64,000 bases of DNA. Origin: Candidatus Bathyarchaeota archaeon (lineage in GTDB: Archaea; Thermoproteota; Bathyarchaeia; TCS64). Shown here piece by piece: positions 51,088 to 58,734 of this stretch. Location: the NCBI GenBank assembly GCA_026014875.1, contig JAOZHO010000037.1:1-64000 (forward strand), in the 5' to 3' direction. A model generated the notes under the pieces. It did no database searches. It saw only the letters and a program-made list of their open reading frames with translations, and had not been told where the DNA came from. Within the stretch, counting starts at the first letter, position 1. Each line of letters opens with the position of its first letter. A program made the position numbers and the translations under genes.

Positions 51088-51374
51088 CAGTTTCAACAGT
51101 TAAATTAAAGAAAACACAAAGAACAATAAAGAAAAATACATAGCAATTTAACAAAAATCAAGGGCCTATATCAATTAACATAGTAAAATCAAATTGGATT
51201 ACACAATAACAATTTATTAACACGAACATACAAGGAGAGGGAAAATCCATAATTCTTTTTTAAATTACCATCTACATTGATATTGATTTCTTTAGTTCTT
51301 TTGAGTTTTTCTATGATTTTCTTATGGATTCCCATATATATACAGTAAGTACTGCATAATTGAGGTTGGGAGAT
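51088..51374. other. AT-rich intergenic region with one palindrome
   Basis: This stretch is strongly AT-rich with no gene. A TATA-like catatatataca (51332-51343) is followed directly by the palindrome cagta-ag-tactg (51343-51354), at the expected initiation site of the next gene, whose ATG is at 51375. No RNA gene is recognisable. Confidence 0.45.
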
Positions 51375-51644
51375 ATGGAAAAAGCTGTTGAGAAAATACC
51401 CAGTTCGTTGTTCGGGGATCTGTCGAAGAATCTAGTGAACATAGTGCTTGGTGCCAAGGACAAGAACGCCGTCCCTGCCGAGTTGGCGAAGAAGGTAATC
51501 TACCTGTGGCGTCAGGACCAACTTGCGACGGTGACCGGGCTAACGACGCTTATGGAGGTCTCTCTAATGGTGGACGCGGAGGAGACCTACTCGACGCTGG
51601 ACAAGCTGGGCCTTCAAGAGATCACTGCGACCATAAGGGCCTAG
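51375..51644 (+). CDS. Small helical hypothetical protein
   Basis: From the ATG at 51375 the product is 89 residues: MEKAVEKIPSSLFGDLSKNL and on to VNIVLGAKDKNAVPAELAKK, then IYLWRQDQLATVTGLTTLME. It is predicted helical without membrane segments; the last part (VDAEETYSTLDKLGLQEIT) is acidic. The frame can be extended to a TTG at 51360, but that start would lie at the promoter palindrome's edge. I do not recognise the family. It lies 90 bases upstream of the stand-alone RAM protein on the same strand and could share its transcript. Confidence 0.6.
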   Translation: MEKAVEKIPSSLFGDLSKNLVNIVLGAKDKNAVPAELAKKVIYLWRQDQLATVTGLTTLMEVSLMVDAEETYSTLDKLGLQEITATIRA

Positions 51645-51734
51645 CAGTAATGAGCCAGGTATAGGAGGTTGCCTCCTACCCCATTTATTCATCAACTATC
51701 AACAAAGATTTAAGAAAACAACGGATCAGAGGAT

Positions 51735-51992
51735 ATGAAGATGTTGATCAGTTATTCACTGATCCGGGTGCACCCGGCACAGGACAAGGAGGTCTATGAG
51801 GCCGTCCAGGCCTTCCGTGAGGTCAAAGAGACCATCATCACTTACGGCGAGTACGACCTGATCATCAAGGTCGGGTCTGATTCGCTGAAGGACCTGGACA
51901 ACTTCATTTTCAACAAGCTCAGAACGATATCCGGTGTCGCCTCCACGACCACCCTTCTGGAGGCCCGGCCTAAGGAAATGGTAAAGGGGTGA
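51735..51992 (+). CDS. Stand-alone RAM (Lrp/AsnC effector) domain protein
   Basis: The 85-residue protein is only the RAM domain: ISYSLIRVHPAQDKEVYEAV, then VKETIITYGEYDLIIKVGSD and LDNFIFNKLRTISGVASTTT. There is no DNA-binding domain. Such proteins (SARMs) bind amino acids and may modulate full-length Lrp regulators by mixed assembly, or act as metabolic sensors. An Lrp-like gene is present 0.7 kb to the left. The CBS gene starts 10 bases downstream, so the two are likely cotranscribed. Confidence 0.82.
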   Translation: MKMLISYSLIRVHPAQDKEVYEAVQAFREVKETIITYGEYDLIIKVGSDSLKDLDNFIFNKLRTISGVASTTTLLEARPKEMVKG

Positions 51993-52002
51993 GGAGAGAG
52001 AG

Positions 52003-52431
52003 TTGGAGAAGTTCCCCTCCGTCGTCTCGGACATCATGACCTCCCCCGCGATCACCGTGGACGCGGAGGCCAATGTAAGGGACGCGGCCCTCCTGATGGC
52101 AGAGAAGAAGATCGGGAGCGTCATCATCATCGAGGGGGGGACGCCGGTCGGAATCGTAACCAAACGCGACATCATCCGCAAGCTCGTAGCCCTGTGCCTG
52201 GACCCCTGCGAGACAAAGGTCAAGGACATCATGTCGAAGCCGCTGATAACCATCGGTAAGGACGTCGGCATCCTCGAGGCGATGAGGAAGATGCAGGAGC
52301 ACTCGATCACGCAACTGGTGGTCAGGGATGGAGGCGCCCCAGAGGGAGTCGTGTCCGAGCGGGACGTCACTAGAGCAGTCTCCATAGCCTCTCTTGGATC
52401 TTTCAGCTCACTCCTACGCAGGCGCGAGTAA
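52003..52431 (+). CDS. Tandem CBS-domain protein
   Basis: The 142-residue protein is a CBS pair: the first domain reads DIMTSPAITVDAEANVRDAA, then GSVIIIEGGTPVGIVTKRDI; the second KDIMSKPLITIGKDVGILEA, then GVVSERDVTRAVS. Each holds the expected ligand-binding pattern for adenine nucleotides. The start is a TTG at 52003 behind gaggagagag, 10 bases after the RAM-protein stop, consistent with an operon of two small sensors. A second CBS pair gene is at 4.2 kb. The target enzyme or channel is unknown. Confidence 0.9.
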   Translation: MEKFPSVVSDIMTSPAITVDAEANVRDAALLMAEKKIGSVIIIEGGTPVGIVTKRDIIRKLVALCLDPCETKVKDIMSKPLITIGKDVGILEAMRKMQEHSITQLVVRDGGAPEGVVSERDVTRAVSIASLGSFSSLLRRRE

Positions 52432-52484
52432 CCGAGGAGCAGAGCGCATCATTTATCTACACGTTTATGGGAGCTTTTGTGGAA

Positions 52485-52703
52485 ATGAGTGGCGACTCCA
52501 ACCACGTAGTGGCGATAAAGCAGAAGAGAAACCTGTTGTTAGCCGTCCTCATGCTGCCCGTTGTTGGTATGGGAATCTCGATTCTCCTCATATATTGGAG
52601 GTTCCCACATAGGACATGGACCGCGATACCGATAATCTCCATATTAATGCTCCAGTACCTGCTCCTAGTTCGATGGATCAAGAGAAAAATCGACGTTTTA
52701 TAA
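52485..52703 (+). CDS. Small two-helix membrane protein
   Basis: From the ATG at 52485 the 72-residue product has two hydrophobic helices (LLLAVLMLPVVGMGISILLI and TAIPIISILMLQYLLLV) linked by a short loop, with a basic end RWIKRKIDVL. The upstream ATG at 52467 is possible, but a TATA-like catttatct near 52448-52456 places initiation close to 52480. No family is recognised. It stands alone between the CBS gene and the ATP synthase I subunit gene. Confidence 0.55.
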   Translation: MSGDSNHVVAIKQKRNLLLAVLMLPVVGMGISILLIYWRFPHRTWTAIPIISILMLQYLLLVRWIKRKIDVL

Positions 52704-52842
52704 ACCGAGTGAGGCGTTTTACAGTTCGCCTTCGATCATTATTCATGCAGCGACGCCGCCGCTTTTAACCAGAGCGTAAATTGGAGAGATCGGCTAAAAA
52801 ACACTTTAATATCAAACGAAGGGTTTGATATTGTTCACATTG

Positions 52843-54789
52843 ATGAAGAAGTTCACGATCATTACTCCCCCGGAGTACGAGCACCAGATTATTAGAGAAC
52901 TCGGTGCGGCGAGGATCGCCCAGCTGAAGGCCGTGAGCGGTGTGGATGTTGAACGGCTGAGAAAGACCGGGGAGAGGATCGTAGATTTCAAGGGCCTCTA
53001 CGAGAAATTCCAAGACGGATACAAGGCCCTTGAAGAATCGATTATGCTCGATCGGGAAGGCATGGATCTTGAAACTGATAATATGAGGGAGTTCACCGAA
53101 GACCCCGAGGCATCAGTGGATGATTTTCTCGCCAAATTCCGGGAGATTCAGGAGAAAATAAAGGAAGTCGACGCAAGCCGGGAAGAGGGAGAAAAGAAGC
53201 TTGTGGATGCAAAGCTGCGGTTGGAGAGCCTGAAGGCGCTCGAACCGGAGGAGCTGAAGAAGTGCCTCACAGTGGGGTTGGCCGATCTCAGCATCCAACA
53301 GCGCCTCCATGAGTACCTCGATAGGTTCGAGGATTTAAGCTCAAAAGTAGTGGAGTTTTCATCTGATGAGGGGTACGTCTTTGTATTCGGCCCCGAGGAG
53401 AGGAGGGAGTGGGTCGAGACCATCTTCCTCATATTCGAAGTGAAGGACATCTTCGAGGTGCTCAACACGCAAGACATCCTCCTGTCGATCGATGCCGGGA
53501 GGCGTGAGGAAGTCATAAAAGAGTACGAGCAGGAGACCCAGGAGCTCCAAGCCCTGACAGAGGCCGAGGCAGATTACGAGCAGATCAAGGCGGAGTACTC
53601 CAACGTGCTGGGAAACGCCAAGTTCCTGGACCAGATGCTCAGGATACTATCCGATGAGTCAATCCCCGTCCTCAGGACGAAACTTATCAGCGTGATACAG
53701 GGATGGATTTTGAGTGACGATGGGCAGGTTCTCAATCAGATAATTAATGATCTACAAGATGAAACAGGAGAACTGTTCTATCTAGAGTACGAGGATCCTG
53801 GACACGATGACCATGGGATTCCTTCCCTGGAACCGGTGATGAAGCCGTCATTCCTTCAGCCCGCATGGAAACTTACGTCCCTACGCGGGTGGCCCTCAAT
53901 CACCGAGGTGAACCCGATGTATATCTCCCTCATCGTCTTCAGTTTCCAGTTCGGACTGATGTACGGTGACATCGGACAGGGAGCTGTTTTCCTCATCATC
54001 GGGATCATCATGTCGAGGAAATTCAAGAGGGGGATGATGTCGAAGCTGGGGACTCTTTTCATACCAATGGGTATATTCGCCATCATCTTCGGCTTTGGAT
54101 ACGACTCGATCTTCCTGGTCGAGGGGCTCCTTTTCAACCATAACCAGTTCATGCCGAATCCCGTTCACGAGACGACGACATTGATGAAATGGGTTTTCAA
54201 GATAGCGACGGTCGAGATCTTGTTCGGTCTTGTCCTCGGCGCCATCAATCAGTGGAAGGCGGGGCACAAGTGGGGCATCCTCGGAATGCATGGCCTCGGC
54301 ATGATGCTCTATATCGCAGGACTGTCATTATCCGTGTTCGAATTCATCAGGACTGGCGACTTCATGGCCGTCATGGGCTACTGGGGCTTCTACGTAATGC
54401 TGAGCGGGACGTTCCTCGCACTGGTGGAGCCCATCATCGCCGCCATAGCCGGTAAGCGCTTCACTATAGAGGTGATCGGAGAGGGAGTGGGAGCGCTCCT
54501 CATGACCTTCGTAGAGGGACTCGCAAACCTCTTCTCCTTCCTCCGTATCGTCGCTTTTGCCCTCGCCCACGCCAGCCTAGCAGGGGCGGCTCACCAGCTG
54601 GCCGGTTTCATGGGAACCATCCCAAGCCTCATACTGATGAACCTCATCGCTATGACCTTTGAGTTCATGTCAAGCGGTGTACAATCTCTTAGGCTGCTCT
54701 ACTACGAGTTCATGGGGAAGTTCTATCATGGCGGAGGCTCCCCCTTCAAGCCTTATAGATTCAGGGTGCAAAAAGCCAAATCCGCCTAA
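52843..54789 (+). CDS. atpI: A/V-type ATP synthase subunit I (a-type stator subunit)
   Basis: The protein has a long soluble N-terminal half with coiled-coil segments (about residues 85-130 and 215-260). The C-terminal half is membrane-embedded (about 335-640), with PMYISLIVFSFQFGLMYGDI, then GKRFTIEVIGEGVGALLMTF and VEGLANLFSFLRIVAFALAH, which carry the key Arg of the ion half-channels. It forms the ion path against the c ring. The frame runs back to a TTG at 52825, but the ATG at 52843 (MKKFTIITPPEYEHQII) is the natural start. It is followed by atpK in the same direction. The other subunits are encoded by a convergent operon. Confidence 0.93.
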   Translation: MKKFTIITPPEYEHQIIRELGAARIAQLKAVSGVDVERLRKTGERIVDFKGLYEKFQDGYKALEESIMLDREGMDLETDNMREFTEDPEASVDDFLAKFREIQEKIKEVDASREEGEKKLVDAKLRLESLKALEPEELKKCLTVGLADLSIQQRLHEYLDRFEDLSSKVVEFSSDEGYVFVFGPEERREWVETIFLIFEVKDIFEVLNTQDILLSIDAGRREEVIKEYEQETQELQALTEAEADYEQIKAEYSNVLGNAKFLDQMLRILSDESIPVLRTKLISVIQGWILSDDGQVLNQIINDLQDETGELFYLEYEDPGHDDHGIPSLEPVMKPSFLQPAWKLTSLRGWPSITEVNPMYISLIVFSFQFGLMYGDIGQGAVFLIIGIIMSRKFKRGMMSKLGTLFIPMGIFAIIFGFGYDSIFLVEGLLFNHNQFMPNPVHETTTLMKWVFKIATVEILFGLVLGAINQWKAGHKWGILGMHGLGMMLYIAGLSLSVFEFIRTGDFMAVMGYWGFYVMLSGTFLALVEPIIAAIAGKRFTIEVIGEGVGALLMTFVEGLANLFSFLRIVAFALAHASLAGAAHQLAGFMGTIPSLILMNLIAMTFEFMSSGVQSLRLLYYEFMGKFYHGGGSPFKPYRFRVQKAKSA

Positions 54790-54924
54790 AACCCATTTTT
54801 CTATTCTTTTCTATGTGAAAAATTTATATGTGGTATAATGCATCTAAGGGAGAATAAGGTGAGACATAGCAAATGGAATCTGTAATCGCCCCCATGTCCG
54901 GTTGTCTCGAAGGAGGTACCGAAG

Positions 54925-55542
54925 ATGGTTAATTTAATTCCTGCTGCGGTAACAATAATTGCCAGCATAATAGCGGCCACATGGTGCATGATCCAGGGTT
55001 CAACTATTAACGCTTCGATAACTGCTGAAAAAGGTAGGTCTTCAGTTTGGGGCACAGCCCTAAACTACTTCGGCGCCCTACTGATCTTCTACGGCTTTCT
55101 ATCAGGTTTAATGTTACTGACTGATTCTGTTTCCGTCAACGTAAAGTGGATTATTGGTATAGTATCAATGCTAGGACTGATGCTTGTGGTAACAGCGGGC
55201 AAGAGTCGTGGAGATGAAGATGGTATCAAATTTACTTTAGGCAGAATGAACTTATGGGGCGTTTTAACAGCGTTCATTATAGTCTCTAGTCTAATATTCA
55301 TATTGCCGGAAGGAGGTGAAGGTATGATAATACCTGAAAGTGCGTGGCCCCTTCTCATGGGAGCTTTGACAATGATCGGTTCGGGATTAGCAGCTGCTAT
55401 GTGCATCATGACAGCTGTGAAAGCAGGTTCAGAAATGCTGATAAAAAATCCGGAACTGTCCATTTGGTCACTGCTATTCGTCGCTCTGGGAGAAGGTTTG
55501 GCCATCTACGGATTGATCGTGGCGATACTGTTAATAGGTTAA
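54925..55542 (+). CDS. atpK: A/V-type ATP synthase proteolipid subunit K, unusually long
   Basis: The 205-residue membrane protein has the c-subunit hairpin at its end: SGLAAAMCIMTAVKAGSEML, NPELSIWSLLFVALGEGLAI and YGLIVAILLIG, with the ion-binding Glu in LGEGLAIYG (about residue 192). Residues 1-66 look like a first hairpin (IPAAVTIIASIIAATWCMIQ, NYFGALLIFYGFLSGLML) that lacks this Glu. Two extra hydrophobic segments (about 73-92 and 108-128) lie between, so about six helices are predicted instead of two or four. A TATA-like atttatatg (about 54821-54829) and a strong ribosome site (aaggaggt) precede it. A role as c-ring subunit is likely, but the topology is odd. Confidence 0.8.
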   Translation: MVNLIPAAVTIIASIIAATWCMIQGSTINASITAEKGRSSVWGTALNYFGALLIFYGFLSGLMLLTDSVSVNVKWIIGIVSMLGLMLVVTAGKSRGDEDGIKFTLGRMNLWGVLTAFIIVSSLIFILPEGGEGMIIPESAWPLLMGALTMIGSGLAAAMCIMTAVKAGSEMLIKNPELSIWSLLFVALGEGLAIYGLIVAILLIG

Positions 55543-55682
55543 TGGCCATTTCGGCTATCCAGGATTTCTTTTACAGTTATTTTTATTTATATAGATCAGT
55601 TTTTTTAGTCAGATTTATAAATCAATAAAAATTCGGTTTTTACTCCCAGAGGAGAAAAAACTACAAAACATCGAGATTCTGA
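55543..55682. other. Convergent spacer between atpK and atpC
   Basis: The 140-base spacer between converging operons is AT-rich with several T runs (for example 55596-55603), which can serve as terminators for atpK; on the other strand a T-rich stretch follows atpC. No gene is present. Confidence 0.45.
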
Positions 55683-56696
55683 TTATATGAAGAAGGGAAT
55701 AGCCAAATATTTCAAGATGTCCTCGGCGGCGATTCCCTGGGTCTTCCCCCATGCGATGCCGACTAGGTCGTTCTTCTCAATCTCGCTGAAGACGAGATAC
55801 GCCATGACGACGTTGAATCCGAAATCGTCCTCTGCGCGCCCTCTCTTGGCGATGTTGTAGATATGCTGGCGGAGACGGCTCCTAATCAGGGCTACATCCC
55901 CCTCGTAGAGAGGGGCGAGGATTTCATTGTACGGCGGGTTGAGCCCCTGGATGACAGCCCTCAGGTCGTCCGCAGCCACAACCTCACCGAGTACGTCGAG
56001 TCCTATTCCGAATGTCGCCGGGAACATCTCCTCGGGGCTGTGAGCACTTTCACGGGAGCTCCTCTGCTTCGCTGCGACGAGAAAGTTCTCGACGTCAGCC
56101 TCAGCCTGGACGATCCTTCGAACTAGGCCCCGGTCTCTCTTGGGGAGACTCTCCAGAGACTTGAAGATCTCTCTGGCGCTCAGGTAGTTCAGGGCTATCT
56201 CGACGGGCCAGAGGGCGTCATATTTCTCTGAGAGCTCTAGGCTTGAAATGAGAGACTCGTATGGCGTGCCCTTAAGTCGCCTTATGGCATCTTGGAAAGT
56301 CTCCTCCGCGATAATCTCCTCGTAGCTCTCGACTTTGTAGGGTAAAATGGGTATGAGGGATTCGACGATCTGGGAAGTCGGGATGCCGCTGTACTTGCCT
56401 CTGATTATGCGCTTGAGGTTGATGACCTCGAACCTCAGATAATAATAGGACAGCAGGAAGTCTCCGACCTTGGTCGGCGCAAGATCCACGATCCCCGTCA
56501 TGCGCTCGATGAACTTCTGGTAGAAGACCTTCTCCAAGGCAACGGAGGTGTCGCCATCTGTCGCTAGGGGTACCTCACCGTAGGGTGTATCGGCCAGTTG
56601 TTCCACGAAGGCCTCTAGGCTCTCCCCCTCGGCTAGGGCGCGCATCTGTTCCGGGGTCAGGAGGTCCGCCATCATGGCGTGGCTCCTAATCACCAC
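55683..56696 (-). CDS. atpC: A/V-type ATP synthase subunit C
   Basis: The 337-residue protein matches the funnel-shaped subunit C (d in V-type) that links the central stalk to the membrane ring: MMADLLTPEQMRALAEGES, VGDFLLSYYYLRFEVINLKR, IIRGKYSG, and a C-terminal NVVMAYLVFSEIEKNDLVGI. It is mainly helical and soluble. The start is a GTG at 56696; upstream frames give only GTATRVTPG without a start. It is the last gene of the minus-strand ATP synthase operon, and its start lies 17 bases after atpD. Length is normal. Confidence 0.9.
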   Translation of the reverse strand: MVIRSHAMMADLLTPEQMRALAEGESLEAFVEQLADTPYGEVPLATDGDTSVALEKVFYQKFIERMTGIVDLAPTKVGDFLLSYYYLRFEVINLKRIIRGKYSGIPTSQIVESLIPILPYKVESYEEIIAEETFQDAIRRLKGTPYESLISSLELSEKYDALWPVEIALNYLSAREIFKSLESLPKRDRGLVRRIVQAEADVENFLVAAKQRSSRESAHSPEEMFPATFGIGLDVLGEVVAADDLRAVIQGLNPPYNEILAPLYEGDVALIRSRLRQHIYNIAKRGRAEDDFGFNVVMAYLVFSEIEKNDLVGIAWGKTQGIAAEDILKYLAIPFFI

Positions 56697-56713
56697 GTAG
56701 GAGAGGCCGGGGG

Positions 56714-57334
56714 TTACTCTCGTCGCCGTGCCAGGGCACCTCCGATGAGTTTCATCCTAACCAGCTCCTCCAGGCTCTCCTCGTCCAGCTTGTCCTGGAT
56801 GAACTTGATGACCTTCATGTAGCTGGGGATTATCGTGTTCTCCAGGGCGTTCACCTTCCTGTTCGTCTTCCCCAGCTCGTCCGCTATCCTCTCCGCCCGG
56901 GCCTCGTACTCCGCCAGCTGGAGGATGTCGTCGAGGACGCTCAGGACCTTCTCCGCGGCCTCGCTCAGGGTGATGTCGAGCTCTCCCGTGATTTGAGGTT
57001 CCTTCTCGACCTTAATGTACGGGTAGCGAACCCCCATGACGCTCCGCGGGAGGACCTCCAGCTCGAGGCGGCTTTTTATAGACTTTGCCTGGCTCTGCAC
57101 TTCGATGGGACCGAGGGAGATATAGGCGGCGGTCACGGCCCGATAAGCGACCCGGAGCTCCTCCAATAATCTGCTGCGTCGACCTTTGAGGATGTCAATG
57201 GAGGTCGTGAGCTCCTTGGCGAGATGGTCCCGCTTCAGCTTAAGGAACTCGGTCCCCCGCTCGATGAAGCCTATCCGCCGCTTCATCTCCATGAGGTAGC
57301 CCTTTGTGGGCCGAACACCCGTCGTGGCAGACAA
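56714..57334 (-). CDS. atpD: A/V-type ATP synthase subunit D (central rotor shaft)
   Basis: The 206-residue protein has two long coiled-coil segments at its ends (about residues 12-70 and 145-190: MKRRIGFIERGTEFLKLKRD, ELGKTNRKVNALENTIIPSY). A short middle beta part (PRSVMGVRYPYIKV) lies between. This is the antiparallel coiled-coil shaft that turns inside the A3B3 head. It starts 2 nt after the atpB stop. It belongs to the operon order F-H-E-A-B-D-C. Confidence 0.92.
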   Translation of the reverse strand: MSATTGVRPTKGYLMEMKRRIGFIERGTEFLKLKRDHLAKELTTSIDILKGRRSRLLEELRVAYRAVTAAYISLGPIEVQSQAKSIKSRLELEVLPRSVMGVRYPYIKVEKEPQITGELDITLSEAAEKVLSVLDDILQLAEYEARAERIADELGKTNRKVNALENTIIPSYMKVIKFIQDKLDEESLEELVRMKLIGGALARRRE

Positions 57335-57336
57335 GT

Positions 57337-58734
57337 CTAACTTTCACTCTTGTGGGCCGGATGATACTTGTTGATATAAGCCTCTCTAACCCGAATCAGA
57401 TCCTCTTCAGGAAGAATGGAGAGCAGATCCCAAGCGATCTCCAGGGTCTGCTCGACGCTCCTGTTCTCGTAGGGACCCTGCTTGACGAACTCGTTCTCGA
57501 ACCTGTCGGCGAACTCAAGCCAGGTCCTCTCCCTCTCGCTGAGGCCGACCACTCCAACGATCCTGACGAGCCCCCTGGCCCTCGCGCCTTCAGCATAAGC
57601 CATGTAGAGCTGATTGGCGACATCGCTGTGGTCCTCACGTGTGGTCTCGGCGCCGATGCCGTCCTTCATCAGCCGAGAAAGGCTGGGGAGGGGATTCATC
57701 GGAGGATAGATACCCCTGAGGCTGAGCTCCCTCTGCAGGATAAGCTGGCCCTCAGTGATGTAACCCGTCAGATCTGGGACCGGGTGGGTGATGTCGCCGG
57801 CGGGCATCGAGAGGATCGGCATCAGTGTCACTGACCCTGATTTGCCGGTGATCCTACCCGCCCTCTCGTAGATCGTCGCCAGGTCGCTGTAGAGGTAACC
57901 GGGATATCCCTTCCTCGTGGGGATCTCCTCCCGGGCGATGCTGATGGCTCTAAGTGCCTCGGCGTAGTTGGTCATGTCGGTGAGGATGACGAGGACGTGC
58001 ATCCCCAGGTCGAACGCGAGGTACTCGGCGATGGTCTGGGCGATCTTGGGGGTGACGATACGCTCGATGGGCGGGTCGTCGGCTAGGTTCAGGATCATCA
58101 CCGACTTGCTGAGGGCGCCTGTCTTCTCGAACTCCTCCCTGAAGTAGGCCGCCTCCTCGTGCTTGATACCCATCGCTCCGAAGACGATTGCAAAGTCCTC
58201 CTCGCTACCGGGAATAGTGGCCTGCCTTGCGATCTGGGCGGCCAACATGTTGTGGGGGAGGCCTGACTCGCTGAATATGGGGAGTTTCTGTCCCCTGACG
58301 AGGCTGTTCATGCCGTCGATGGCGGAGATCCCCGTCTGGATGAACTCGCTGGGCACGTCCCGGGCAGCTGGATTAATTGTCCCCCCGTTGACGTCCCTCA
58401 GGTCTGTGCTCAGCGGACGGGGCATGCCGTCCAAGGGCTCGAAGCTCCCGCTGAAGACCCTGCCGATTAGTTCCGGCGACATGGGTATCTTGAGGGTCTC
58501 CCCAGTAAACTTGATGGTGACGTTGAGGTCCATACCACTCGTGTCACCGAAGCACTGAACCATAGCCCAGTCCCTGCTGACATCCAGCACCGACCCCGTC
58601 ACCTCCTCTCCCGAGGGCCTCCTGATCCTGACGAGCTCGTCGTAGGAGACGCCCCTGATGCCCTCCACCATCAGGATAGGACCCCGAATCTCGCTTGTCG
58701 TCTTGTAGACCAAACCGGCTTGCTCAACTGTCAT
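57337..58734 (-). CDS. atpB: A/V-type ATP synthase regulatory subunit B
   Basis: The 465-residue protein is the non-catalytic B subunit. Typical blocks are PILMVEGIRGVSYDELVRIR near the N-terminus, the degenerate P-loop region LPHNMLAAQIARQATIPGSE without GKT, and FAIVFGAMGIKHEEAAYFRE. PAGDITHPVPDLTGYITEGQ and PSLSRLMKDGIGAETTREDH complete the pattern. It binds nucleotide at the interface with the A subunit but does not hydrolyse it. The ATG overlaps the last four bases of atpA (ATGA), giving tight stoichiometric coupling. Confidence 0.95.
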   Translation of the reverse strand: MTVEQAGLVYKTTSEIRGPILMVEGIRGVSYDELVRIRRPSGEEVTGSVLDVSRDWAMVQCFGDTSGMDLNVTIKFTGETLKIPMSPELIGRVFSGSFEPLDGMPRPLSTDLRDVNGGTINPAARDVPSEFIQTGISAIDGMNSLVRGQKLPIFSESGLPHNMLAAQIARQATIPGSEEDFAIVFGAMGIKHEEAAYFREEFEKTGALSKSVMILNLADDPPIERIVTPKIAQTIAEYLAFDLGMHVLVILTDMTNYAEALRAISIAREEIPTRKGYPGYLYSDLATIYERAGRITGKSGSVTLMPILSMPAGDITHPVPDLTGYITEGQLILQRELSLRGIYPPMNPLPSLSRLMKDGIGAETTREDHSDVANQLYMAYAEGARARGLVRIVGVVGLSERERTWLEFADRFENEFVKQGPYENRSVEQTLEIAWDLLSILPEEDLIRVREAYINKYHPAHKSES

